A stretch of DNA of 64,000 bases from Bolinopsis microptera (lineage: Eukaryota > Ctenophora > Tentaculata > Lobata > Bolinopsidae). The stretch is taken from NCBI RefSeq assembly GCF_026151205.1, contig NC_087076.1:11570902-11634901 (forward strand), written 5' to 3'. Both the position numbers and the translations under genes were made by a program. Positions 1 through 11,800 of this stretch are shown piece after piece (position 1 is the stretch's first letter; each line of letters opens with the position of its first letter). The notes beneath the pieces are model-generated. The model was not told where the DNA came from and searched no databases. It worked only from the letters and a program-made list of their open reading frames with translations.

Positions 1-905
1 AGTTCAGTCAGTAGTCTGTAGTTAGTCAGTAGTCTGTAGTTACAGTCCAGTAGTCAGTACTTCATGTCAGTAGTCTGTACTTCAGTCAGTAGTCTGTACT
101 TCAGTCAGTAGCCTGTACTGCTTCATCAGTAGTCTGTATTAGTCAGTAGTCTGTACTCAGTCCGTAGTCTGTTACCTTCAGTCAGTAGTCTGTACTTCAA
201 GTCAGTATCTGTAGTTCAGTCAGTAATCTGTACTTCTGTCAGTAAGTCAGTAGTTTAGTCAGTAGCATGTAGTTCAGTCCAGTAGTCGTGTAGTTCAGTC
301 TGTATCTGTAGTTTCAGTCCAGTAGTCTGTCGTTCAGTCAGAGTCTGTAAGTTCAGTCAGTAGTCTTACTTCAGTCCGTAGTCTGTACTTCAGTCCGTAG
401 TCTGTACTTCAGTCATTAGTCTGTACTTCAGTCAGTAGTCCCCTGTACTTCAGTCAGTAGTCTAGTTCGTCAGTAGCTCTGTTACTTCAGTCCAGTAGTC
501 TTGTAGTTTAGTCCAGTAGCATGTAGTTCCAGTCGTTAGTCTGTAGTTCAGTCAGTAGTCTGTAGTGCAGTCTGTAGTCTGTAGTTCAGTCAGTAGTCTG
601 TAGTTTCTGTCATAGTCTGACTTCAGTCATAGTCTGTAACTTCAGTCAGTAGTCTGTACTTCAGTCAGTAGTCTGTAAGTTCAGTCAGTAGTCTGTATTC
701 AGTCAGTAGTCTGTACTTCAGTAACAGTAGTCTGTAACTTCAGTCAGTAGTCTGTAGTTCAGTCAGTAGTCTGTACGTCAGTCATAGTCTGGTACTTCAG
801 TCAGTATCTGTAGTTCAGTTCAGTAGTCTGTATTCAGTCAGTAGTCTGTAGTTAAGTCAGTATCTGTAGTTCAGTCAGGTAGTCTGTCACTTCAGTCTAG
901 TCAGT
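1..905. repeat. 19-bp minisatellite, array 1 (3' part only)
   Basis: Tandem repeat with consensus AGTCAGTAGTCTGTACTTC; the last part alternates between ACTTC and AGTTC. The window opens inside this array. Two variant repeats reading TTTAGTCAGTAGCATG lie at about 250 and 508, roughly 655 and 397 bp before the array end. The two downstream variants of the complete arrays have nearly the same spacing from their ends. Confidence 0.95.
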
Positions 906-1698
906 CTTTATACATGTATTAATACTGCCGTGTATGAACCTCGAGACCTCAGCTAGGTCAATAATGAATGATAATGAACCCCAAAAAATGATCATGATTA
1001 TTTCGTATAAATGATAGTGAATACAAAGTTTTTAGTATTATGATTTGCCACTACCCGAGCAGTACTCTCTGCATTAACGCCTTAAAATGTTTAATTACAA
1101 TCAATTTAAAGATATACACACATACATAGATATAATAACACTATTAGGGAATGAATAGTTCGTATCTCTTACATTAATTTTAAACAGTAATACAGAGTCT
1201 GAAAGAATGTCTCAGCTATCTTATCAGGAATGTCAGTGGAATTGTTGGATGGCGTGTAGCATTGTAAAAGAACCTCCGAAGATAGTCATATGTTTCGTTC
1301 GGCGATAAAGTTTTGTGTTTCGTTGACTGTACTTCCGCAACTTTTAATCACACCTTTTATCACGCTCCTAAACCTGGGGCATCGTAGCGACTAGTGAGTG
1401 TGGGTATTCGATTACCCAAATATGTCGACGTGAACGCCTGAAACAGTTTGTAATTTGTTGTTAAGCACGATATTAAACACCGAAATACTCCTGAGTATGC
1501 CTCAGAATAGACTCTAATTTGAATTTTTTGGCTCGTCGATAATCTGCTGTTTGATTTTTCATTCAGCATCGTGTATTTTTCTTCAATTTACACATGAGTA
1601 GAAACCATTTGTCCGCGCCAAAATTTTACCTAAACCTGGCCGTGGTTCTGAGTGTGGATATTGATTCAATACAGAATTCTTTAAAATTGTATTTTCAG
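906..1698. other. Spacer between minisatellite and exon E1, copy 1
   Basis: AT-rich stretch starting at CTAGTCAGTCTTTATA. I see no plus-strand exon and no plausible PDCD11 start exon. On the minus strand, the consensus of the nine copies stays open for about 76 codons over the middle (around 1230-1450 here) and again for about 30 codons near 1500-1600. I recognise neither peptide. The stretch is either intron sequence 5' of E1 or the junction of the tandem duplication. Confidence 0.6.
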
Positions 1699-4600
1699 AA
1701 AGAAAAAGTAAGCATATATTCTCGGAAAAATCCATAGCCAAAAAGTCTAATATGATTCTTTTTCTGACTGGGAAATAACCATTGGGAAGATCTTACATCA
1801 AGGTAAACGATAAACACATTTAATTGTTAATTTATGATAATATTACTAGTGTAACCCGGCCTACGGCCGGATTTCACTGCCGCAGTTAAAAGGGTAGGAG
1901 TAATTACCCGCTGAGTCAAAAGCCCGATTAGGCGAGCAATTCCTATTGCGGAGTCCCTCACGAATCCAATATAAGCTTAAAAGATAGTAATTCTTAATGA
2001 ATAATCAATAAATTAACCCTTACCACCATGCACCACACCAGCCTATCATATTTGTGAACATCATTACATAGTTCGTATGAAAGATGAACTCTCTCTACAG
2101 TCAAAACAGACGCGGTTGAGCACGTCCCCCTTCCCTAATAATTTTAATAGTATTATATGACCATGTAATATATACGCCATGTAATATATACGCTACATAG
2201 CAGAGAGAAGCTAGCCCCTAACGCTTGCCGTTCTTTCTCAAGCCATTTTTTAAAAAATAAATTGTAAAAAAAACCATAATTTTGGTACAAAACCATCAAT
2301 TAAACCACTTACCCACCATGCCGATGTTTTATAAAATTTGCTTATTGCTCGTCAGAGTTTTGGTCGTCACTATACCGAAAAACCATTCCCGTAACTATTA
2401 ACGGTTTTTTTTGTATAACCGTTCGTGAATTAGCACACAGACACACACACAGACCCACACCCAGACACACAACACATTCTGTTGTTATTAAGTTGATAAT
2501 ACACTTGCTATGACCTGACCTTTGTATCGTCTCATTGGCACAAATCGCCAAATATCAGCTCTCTAGACAACCATATTAATGTGGATATTCTGTTTTAGAA
2601 CCTGTCCCCTGGTATGCTGAGTGCTCGGTGTTGTTTCTGAAGTTGGTGAGGTTTGATGTGGTAGTGAACCTGCCCAATGGATGACTGGCTTTATCAGAGT
2701 AATGTGAATATGCAATTCTTGTTAAATTGGTATGTGTGGCACCAAAATTCAGCTTTGAATCAGATCTAGCTTAAATAAAATATTTTGATAACAAATTAAG
2801 TGCAATGTCAATTGCATACCGGAATGAAAAATGAAATGAAGAAGACTAGATTAGAAGTAATTTATGTCATATTGAATTCTTGTGTTGAGCCATATCTAAT
2901 TATTATCATAATATGCTAGCTACTGATATCAGCGATGAATTTTACAGTGTTTTCGAGAACAACGCTGAGGGACGAGGAAGCAGAAGGTGAAGAGGTTTGT
3001 TTCCTCTGTTGTAGATTTGAAGAAGCGAAATTTACTTACAGAACGGTGGGCGTTGAGAGTTCACCACACTGTTCTATACTCAAACTCAGAGATTCGATAC
3101 GAATTAATCATAAACCATTTCTAAACAGCCTTCTTTGAACATCAATTTATAATGTAAGCCCACCTATAACATAGTATCTCTATCTTTAAGCTCCTGTAAG
3201 TTCCACTTAATTTCAGGAACTAGACCTCTGTGACGGTGTATCACAGTGGGAACAGTTCTTATCCCTCTCGTTGTTGATGTAGTTACTGTTGACAAACAAC
3301 GCAAACTCAACCTACTCACCACCAAACGGAGATAGTGAACGTTTTCTGTCAAGCAACAGATATCAACAAGAATATGGTAGGTGATTTCATTCGTTGAAAG
3401 GACTAGTTGACCACCTTACCTTCTTCATACAGAATATCTTTTTTAGTATGAAATGTTTCAATGTTGCTTTAATTAGCCGGAACCTTATTTCCGGTAGGTT
3501 TTCACTTAAAAATACTTTAAATGATTGTGCACTAGTTTAAACAAAAATACAGTTTTTTAGGAAATCTGATAGTTGAAGTTTAAACATTAAAAACAGGTGC
3601 TGACAAGGAGTCCATCCAGAGTGTTGAAGAGTATGGGTACATGGTGAACGTGGGAGTCAAGAGTCAACAGCTTCTCAACAAGAGTGCAGTGCTCCTGAAA
3701 AAGTTTGATATTGTCGGTGGGTCAATACGAGTTAACGATGGCAAACCTTATTTTAGGTGAGGTGTGTTATAATTGTGACTGCCCCAGGGGGATTTATTAA
3801 ATTTTTTTATTTCTTTTCTCTCCTCCAGAGTTTGAGATTGAATAATACAATAATAAGTTTGACTCATATCCTATAATCTCTGAAATTTCTGGCAATTCTA
3901 AGAAGAATTACGGAAGTTTATTAAAGGGTCGCGTATGGGCAGTTAACATCTTGGCCACTTCTGTATAATGGGTAGCTCTGGCAGTGGATAAGTCATGGGT
4001 CATACATTTATAAATTAAAATATTTAATTTTAAGCAGGGAGATAAATTATTAATCATATCTCTTATTAACTGTCTAATTAACACCGTCAATTACACGGAC
4101 TGTACGCGGTAGGGATATAAGCACTTTCGAGAAAACAGTAACCACGTTCTCTTCTCTTGACCCCATGTCACCTTGTTAATATCACGTTACGAACAGGCTG
4201 CTAACGGACTGAGATGTCTTCCTTGGGGGTATCTGTATGGGGGGTACTCTTTCCACTTAGGACGTTTTGCTGGGGTGATGCAACGTCCATTAATGTCAGT
4301 ATTTCCATATAAAACCAACCCCAAACTGACATGGACATACTTACATTAATTGACATTAATTGACATTAATTGACTATTAATTGGACATTAATTGACACTA
4401 ATTGACATTATTCGATAAATACATCAAGAATTCACGTCTATGTAAGTAGATCGGTTTCAAAAAAACCAAACTGGTCCTTAAATAATTATGAGTATTTCTT
4501 ATCTGTTGATCCTTAGGTTCAAAGACCACCAAAAAATTTCAGCTTCCAACTCTGTCCATCTGCTATTCTTCGGTCCCCACCGGCCACGCCCATATTTTAT

Positions 4601-6636
4601 TGTTTCTTATACAGGGTAAAATATCTAGAATCGCATTTTTTTTAGTATGAGGGAGTAATGTTAGCTGTTTAAAATTCGTTATTCAAAAAATAAATGTCAT
4701 GCAGGCATTTGGTTAATGTGGGGTTTTAAGTTTCTGATCGATGAGAGAACCAACGCCCTTGGATGGCCAAGCCCATTTAAGCAAAATTAAATTTTCGGGA
4801 AACCGTATTATTTTAGTTTTATTAGTTTAATGATCTGAATTTTTCACATTCACATTTCCTATATATGTGGATATAGTAGTGAATAAAATTGATGATATAA
4901 GCGTTCTAAAGTGCTAAAAATAGGTAGAACTACATAATCTCTGGTCGAAAAATATCATGTCAATATAATGTCATATTCAAAATTTTGCAAAACTGACATT
5001 AATGCCATTTATTGAACATTAATTGACATTAAATTGACAATTAATTGACATTAAGTGACGTTGCATTCCCCCTCGTTTGCTAGAGTAGGAACCGACCGGT
5101 CTAAGGTTTTGGCTGCCGGACAGAAAGACCGATATTTCCGGTTGTCGCATTTTTCCGGCCGAACCGGTAATAAGAAGAAGATATTTAAGGCTGCCGTCAA
5201 ATAGATAATCCTTGATGTGGTTTTATCAATTATAATATTAAAGCCAAGTGGACACCAATGAGAAAGTGCTTACAGGCCGACTAAGCTGTGTCACGGCCCT
5301 ATTTCAAATTTCAACCAAACTTCCTGCCTGTGAGCATCAGGTCACTTGTTGATATGTTGTGCGAGCAGTGCAGAGGGCACTGATTGATCTGCTGTAATGA
5401 GCAGAGCTAGAAACGAGTTGGAATAAAATCAAACATTGCAAGAATTCACTGCGCCTTGCCTAGCACAAATGTACATATTGCTTCAGTATAAAGCCCCAAG
5501 TCCAGCAGCCAGTGCAGCTCTTATAAGTTCGTGGCGTCATATAACCGAGGATAATGTCGCCAAAGTTTTTAATGCATGATGGCCTTTGTTTAATCCTGAC
5601 ATGTAAGGGGAGTTAGCAACGGGATTGTTTACACCACAAAAAGCAGGGACCCTCGGGCTCTGCTTGAAATGCTCATAAGTTAAAGCATAAATGGTAGCTG
5701 ATTTTGACTCCAACCAATCAATATATCCTCTCATCAACCGGGTCTTGAACATTCGCTGACAGATAACAGGCGACCGGTGGAGGCTGGAATTTACCGGTCA
5801 CAGAGAGCAATGGACGATGCCCCTTATGTAAGAATTTTGACAGAAATATTATACATTTAGGAACACCTAAAAAGAATGGCCGGTTGAATATCCGGCCAAA
5901 TGTTTGAAACCGACCGAAAACCGGAAGCCGAACCGGAGATTTAAAGCCGAATATCCGCTGGAACCGATTCAGCCGGATATCCGGTCAGTTCCATGCGAGA
6001 GCAGCTTTATTTCTACTATGGTCCATGGAGAGATTTCTTCTTCTGGCTATTAAATATATTAATTTGTTTACTTACAAACTACTAGTGTTTATTTTATCGC
6101 GATGTTTTCTTTATTTCACATCTAAATAATCCCCTTTTTAACCCTGAATATCCCTAACAGGGCTCCGTACACCTAATACATCTGAAGGAACAGATGTACA
6201 ACAGTAAGAGTGTACTGGAGTGTACCCTGCTAACCGCAAGTTTACGCCAGAGTCCCCTCATTAACCCTGAAAACAAGGTGAGTTGTACCCTGTCTTGATG
6301 ATGCTATAGGTCCATTTTAGTAGATAAATTAAGGATTTACTGTGTATTAAGGTACTTCAATTCTCGAACTGTAGCTACTCACAAGAAAATTGGTTAGAAG
6401 TTGTACACTATGTACAGTGTAAATCATTGTAAATGTAAACAGTGTAAATGTAACCGTGTAAATCATGCAGAATGAACATGTTAATGTAACAGTGTAACAA
6501 CTCTCAACAGTGCTGTTGATACATGAACGCCATGTAACCATGGAGACACCAGCTAACAACTAAAGAAGGGTGATGTGGTGGAGGATGTGGAGGGGCAGGG
6601 TTAACTAAACGTGGGGGGATGTCTCACTTGATGACG
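1699..6636 (+). CDS. PDCD11: RRP5/PDCD11 exons E1-E8, copy 1 (partial gene)
   Basis: RRP5/PDCD11 is a nucleolar S1-repeat RNA-binding protein needed for small- and large-subunit rRNA processing. Exons: E1 1699-1802, E2 2599-2699, E3 2920-2994, E4 3217-3376, E5 3597-3756, E6 4098-4235, E7 6161-6277, E8 6507-6636. The identity rests on collinear similarity to the N-terminal S1 domains of animal RRP5 (LSPGMLMLGVV, LPNGLTGF, GVTAFLNKS, LTPGHLVNITV, GLRCTFLGG, GSVHLIHLKD). Individual exons are frameshifted by single-base errors. The E2 donor has lost one G, the E8 acceptor has lost its G, and the E6 donor reads CTGTATGG. The initiator exon and everything after S1 domain 4 are absent from the unit. 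Confidence 0.85.
1846..2477 (-). mobile_element. Helitron-like non-autonomous element in intron 1, copy 1
   Basis: On the minus strand the element ends in the hairpin CCCGGCC-GTA-GGCCGGG, then TTACA, CTAG and a host T. This matches the Helitron 3' end (short hairpin, CTRR, insertion before T). The opposite end is a TGTG/TCTG-rich tract, seen on the plus strand as CACACAGACACA. There is no target duplication and no Rep/helicase coding. The 5' TC of a Helitron is not clear, so that boundary is approximate. Confidence 0.55.
4272..5074. mobile_element. hAT-like element A with ATTAATTGAC arrays, copy 1
   Basis: Non-autonomous element of about 0.8 kb in intron 6. The ends are inverted repeats, GGGGTGATGCAACGTC on the left and GACGTTGCATTCCCC on the right, flanked by 8-bp direct repeats (GTTTTGCT in consensus). 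Next to each end is a 10-bp tandem repeat ATTAATTGAC, here at about 4327-4412 and 4993-5060. There is no coding sequence. The 8-bp target duplication suggests the hAT superfamily. Confidence 0.65.
5086..5993. mobile_element. hAT-like element B, copy 1
   Basis: Element of about 0.9 kb with inverted ends TAGGAACCGACCGG and CCGGTCAGTTCCTA, flanked by TGCTAGAG on both sides in consensus. Here the right flank is damaged (TGCGAGAG). The regions near the ends are dense in CCGG, CCGGAA and CCGGATATCCGG. The centre has short coding-like stretches (for example KTLQEFTAPCLAQMYKLL) interrupted by stops, with no transposase I can identify. It starts 12 bases after element A ends. Confidence 0.7.
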
Positions 6637-8076
6637 GTCAGTAGTCTGTACTTCAGTCAGTAGTCGTGTAGTTTAGTCAGTAGCATGTAGTTCAGTCAGA
6701 TCTGTAGTTCATCCGTAAGTCTGTAGTTCAGTCCAGAATCTGTAGTTCAGTCAGTATTCTGTAGTTCAGTCATAGTCTGTACTTCAGTCAGTAGTCTGTT
6801 CCTTCCGTCACAGGTAGTCTGTAGTTCATCAGTAGTCGGAAGTTCAGTCAGTAGTCTGTACTTCAGTAATAGCCATTTATTAGTCTGTACTTCAGTCAGT
6901 AGTCCTGTAGTTCAGTCAGTAGTCCTGTAGTTCAGTCAGTAGTCTGTACTTGTCTGTCAGTAGTCTGTACCTTCAGTCAGTAGTGCCTGTACTTCAGTCA
7001 GTAGTTCTGTAGTCAGTCAGTAGTCTGTAGTTCAGTCATAGTCTGTACTCCAGTCCAGAGTCTGTACTTCATCAGTAGTCCTGTAGTTCAGTTCAGTAGT
7101 CGTAGTTCAGTCAGTAGTCTGTACTTCAGACAGGTATCTGTACTTCATCAGTAGTCTGTAGGTTCATCCAGTAGTCTGTAGTTCAGTCAGTAGTCAGTAG
7201 TTTAGTCAGTAGTCTGTAGTTTCAGTCAGTAGTCTGTACTTCAGTCAGTAGTCTACTTCAGTCAGTAGTTCTGTACTTCAGTCAGTAGTCTTACTCAGTC
7301 AGTAGTCTGTAGTTCAGTCAGTAGTCCCTGTACTTCATCATAAGTCTGTACGTCAGTCAGTAGTCCTGTACTGCAGTCAGTAAGTCTGTAGTCCAGTCAG
7401 TATCCGTACTTCAGTCAGTAGTCTGTAGTATTATGTCAGTAGCATGTAGTTTCAGTCAGTAGTCTGTAGTTCAGTCAGTAGTCTGTAGTTCAGTCAGTAG
7501 TCTGTAGTTCAGTCAGTAGTCTGTAGGCAGTCAGTAGTCTGTACTTCAGTCATAGTCTTGTACTTCAGTCAGTATCTGTAACTTCAGACAGAGTCTGTAC
7601 TTGAAGTCAGTAGTCTGTACTTCAGTCCGTAGTCTGTAGTTTCAGTCAGGATCTGTACTTTCAGTCAGTAGTACTGTAGTTTAGTCAGTAAGCATGTAGT
7701 TCATCATAGCTGTAGTTTCAGTCAGTAGTCCTGTAGTTCATTCAGTAGTCTGTAGTTCAGGTCAGTAAGTCTGTAGTTTCAGTCAGTAGTCTGTAACTTC
7801 AGTCAGTAGTCTGTACGTCACTTCAGTAGTGCTGTACTTCATCAGTAGTCTGTAGTTCATCAGTAGTCTGTATTCAGTCAGTAGTCTGTACTGTCACACA
7901 GTCAGTAGTCTGACTTCAGTCAGTAGTCTGTAGTTCAGTCAGTAGTCTGTACTTCAGTCAGTAAGTCTGTACTTCAGTCGAGTATCTTATTTCAGTCCAG
8001 TAGTCTGTAGTTCATTCAGTAGTCGTAGTTTTATCAGTAGTCTGTAGTTCAGTCAGTAGTCTGTACTTCAGTCTAG
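6637..8076. repeat. 19-bp minisatellite, array 2
   Basis: Complete array beginning at the GTCAGT that follows exon E8 of copy 1. Variant repeats with TTTAGTCAGTAGCATG or a near match occur about 33, 795 and 1042 bp from the start. It ends at CTAGTCAGTCTTTATA. Confidence 0.95.
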
Positions 8077-8879
8077 TCAGTCTTTATATTCACTTGTATT
8101 AATACTGCCGTGGCAATGAACCTCGAGACCTCATATGCTATGGTCAATATGAATGATAATGACAAAAATGAATATGATTATATCGTAAAAAGATAGAGAA
8201 TACGAAAGTTTTAGTGTATTGATGAGTTGCACTACCCCGAGGCAGTACTCTGCCTTAACGCCTTAAAATGTTTTAATACAATCAATTTAAAGATAGAACA
8301 CTCATACATAAATATATAACACTATTAGGGAATGAAAATAGTTCTTATCTCTTACATTAATTTAGAAACAGTAATATACAGAGTCTGAAGAATGTCCCAC
8401 AGATATCTATCAGGAAAATGGCAGTGAAATTTTGGATGGCGTGTAGCATTGTAAAATAAATACCCGAAAGATAGTCATATTTCGTTCTGCGATAAAAGTT
8501 TTGTGTTTCGTTGCTGTACTTCCCGCAACTTAATCACACCTTTATCACACTACCTAAACCTGGGACACGTAGCGACTGTGGAGTGTGGGTATTCTGATTA
8601 CCAAATTTTGTCACGTGAAACATCTAAACATTTGTAATATTAAGCACGAGATTAAACACCGAAATCAACTCCTGAGTATGCTCAGATAACTCTTGTAATT
8701 TTTGCTCGTCCGATATCTGGCTGTTTGATTTTCATTCAGCATCGGTGTATTTTTCTTCAAATTTCACACATGATAGAACCAATTTGTCCGCGCCAAAATA
8801 TACCTGAAACTGGCCGTGGTGTTCTGAGTGTGGATATTGATTAAAATACAGAATTCTTTTAAAAATTTGTAATTTTCAG
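8077..8879. other. Spacer 5' of E1, copy 2
   Basis: Same sequence as the spacer in copy 1. No supported exon on either strand. It contains the region of weak minus-strand openness around 8440-8620. Confidence 0.6.
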
Positions 8880-11800
8880 AAAGAAAAGAGTAAGAGCTAT
8901 ATTCTCGGAAAAATCCAGAGCCAAACAGTCTAAAGATGGATTCTATTCTGATCTGGAAAAACCATTGTAAGATCATACATACAGAGGTAAACGATAAACA
9001 CATATATTGTTAATTATATGAATATACTAGTGTAACCCGGCCTACGGCCTGATTCACTGCCGCAGTAAAAAGGTAGGAGTAATTACCCGTTGAGTCAAAA
9101 CCCGGATTAGGCGAGCAATTCTAGTCGAGTGCCCCACGTAACCAATAGTATGCTTAAAAGAATAGTAATTCTTAATGAATAATCATAGAAATTAACCCTT
9201 GATCCATGCACCACACCAGCTATCATATTTTGTGAACATGCATTACATTGTCGTATGAAAGTATGAACGCTCTCTACAGTCCAAACAGAACCGTTTGAGC
9301 ACTGCTCACTCCCCTAATAAGTTTATAGTATTATAGTGACCATGTTAATATATGACGCCATGAATATATACCTACATATGCATACGAGAGCTAGGCCCCG
9401 TAACTCTGCCGTTCTTCTCAAGCCATTTTATGTAACATATTTTTGTGGTAGCTAAACCCTCAATTAAACCACTTACCACCGGCCGATTTTTATAAAAATT
9501 TTGCTTATGGCTTCGACAAGTTTGTCCGGCACTATCCCGGGTGAAAAAGCGCGCAGTCGCCGTAGTACACACACACTCGGTGTTGTTATCTGCAAATCTG
9601 CACAGAAGAGACCGCTTCGGGGAAATTACACACAACACACACACAGACACACACACAGACACAACACAACACATTCTGTGTTATTAATTAAGTTAATAAT
9701 ACACTTGCTATGACCGACCTTGGATCGTCTCATTGGCACAAATCCAAAATATCACTCTCTAAACAACATATTATGGTGGATATTCTGTTTTTAAGAAACT
9801 GTCCCCTGGTATCTGATGCTAGGTCGATGGTGTTGTTTCTGAAAGTTGGTGAGGTTGATTGGGTAGTGAAACCTGCCCAATGGATTTGACCTGGCTTGAG
9901 CTCAGAGGTAATGTGAATTGCATTTCGATGTTAGAATTGTATGTGTGTGGCACCAAATAACTTGAATAAGATCTACTTAAGATAAAATATTTTGATAACA
10001 ATTAAGTGCAAATGTTAAAATGCATACCGAATGAAAAATGAATGAAGAAACTAGATGTAAATAATTTGATATCAATATTGAATTCTTGTGTTGAGCCATA
10101 ATCTAAATTATTATCATAAGTATGCTTAGGTACCTGATATCAGCGAGGATTTTAACAGTGTTATCGAGAACGACGCTGAAGGGTGACGAGACGCAGAAGG
10201 TGAAGAGGTTAGTTTTCCTCTGTTGTAGATTTGAAGAGAGAAATGTACTTACAGAACGGTGGTCGTTAGATTCACCGACACTGTTCTATACTCAACTCAG
10301 AGATTCGATACTACATTAATCATAACAATTTCCCTACACAGCCTTCTTTTTAACATCAATTTAATTAATGTAAGCCCCTATAACATAGTATCTTCTATTC
10401 TTTAAGCTCCTTAAGTTCCCTTAATTTCGTAACTAGACCTCGGTGACGTTGTATCAGTGGACAGTTCTATCCTGCTCGTGTTGATGTAGTCACGGTTGAC
10501 AAGAACACGCAAACTCAACCTCACCCCCAAACCGGAGATAGGTAACGTTTCTGTCAAGCAACAGGATATCAACAAGAATACTGAAGGTGATTTCATTTCG
10601 GATTTAAAGGACTAGTGACCCTCACCTTACCTTATTCATAAGAATCTTTTTTAGTATGGAGAATGTTTCAATGTTGCTTTATTAGCCGGAACCTTATTCC
10701 TCCGGTAAGGTTTTCATCTTAAAAATACTTTAATTGATTGTGCCACTTCTAGTTGTTTAAACAAAAATACGAGTTTTTAAGATTATCGTGATAGTTGAAA
10801 GTTGTAAACATTAAAAACTGGTGCACAGAGGAGTCATCCAGAGTGGTTGAAGATAAAAAACGGGTACATGGTGAACTGGGTAGTCAAGGGAAGTAACGCT
10901 TCCTCAACAAGAGTGCAGTGCTCCTGAAGAAGTGTGATAATTGTCGGTGGTGGTCAATCCGGTTAACGATGGCAACCATATTTTAGGTGAGGTTGTTATA
11001 AATGTGCAGCCCCGGGGGGATTAATTAAATTGGTTTATGTCTCTCTCCAGAGTTTGAGATGAATAATACAATTAATAAAGTTTGACATCTTATCTAATCT
11101 CTGAAATTTCGTTTCAATTCCTAAGAAGAATTACGTGAGTTATTAAAAGGGTCGCGTATGGGCAGTTACTTCTGGGCCCACTCTGTATAATGGTAGCTCT
11201 GGCAGTGTAGTCAGGGTCATCCATTTATAATTAAAAATATTTTAATTTTAGCAGGGAGATATATTATATTCATCTCTATTAACTGTCTAATTAACACAGT
11301 CTAAGTAACACAGGACTGTACGCGGTAGGATGAAAGCCTTTCCGAGAAAACATTAACCACGTTCTCTTCTCTGAACGCCAGTCACCTTGTTAATATCACC
11401 GTTAAGAAACAGCTGCTAACGGACTAGATGTAAACCTTCCTTGGGGGTATCCTGAAGGTACTCTTCCATTAAGGACTGTTTGCTGGGGGTGATGCAACGT
11501 CAATTAATGTCAGTATTCCATAAAAACCCCAAACTGACATTGACCATTAATTGACATTAATTGACATTATTTTACATTAATGGACATTAATTGACATTAA
11601 ATGACATTAATTGACATTATTCCGGTAAATATTCAAGATATTCACGTCTATGTAAGTTAGATCGGTTCAAAAAAAAACAAATGTCCTTAATACTTATGAG
11701 TATTTTCGATAGCTGTTGAGCCGTAGGTTCAAAGACCACCAAATAAATTTTCAGCGTTCCAACTCTTCCCATCTTCGGTCCCCACCGGCACGCCCGATAT

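Noticed and set aside
1..905. Telomeric or centromeric satellite
   Set aside because: The 19-bp motif is not a telomere repeat, and the same array recurs inside a gene unit every 7.15 kb.
2995..3216. Extra exon in intron 3 beginning ATTTGAAGAAGAG after TTGTAG
   Set aside because: It would need a 20-base intron after E3, and joining E3 directly to E4 gives the collinear RRP5 match.
6637..8076. CRISPR array
   Set aside because: The 19-bp units are directly contiguous with no unique spacers, and the surroundings are eukaryotic exons and transposons.
9627..9673. CA microsatellite as an independent feature
   Set aside because: The CACAGACACA tract sits at a constant place at the end of the Helitron-like element in all copies, so it is treated as part of that element.
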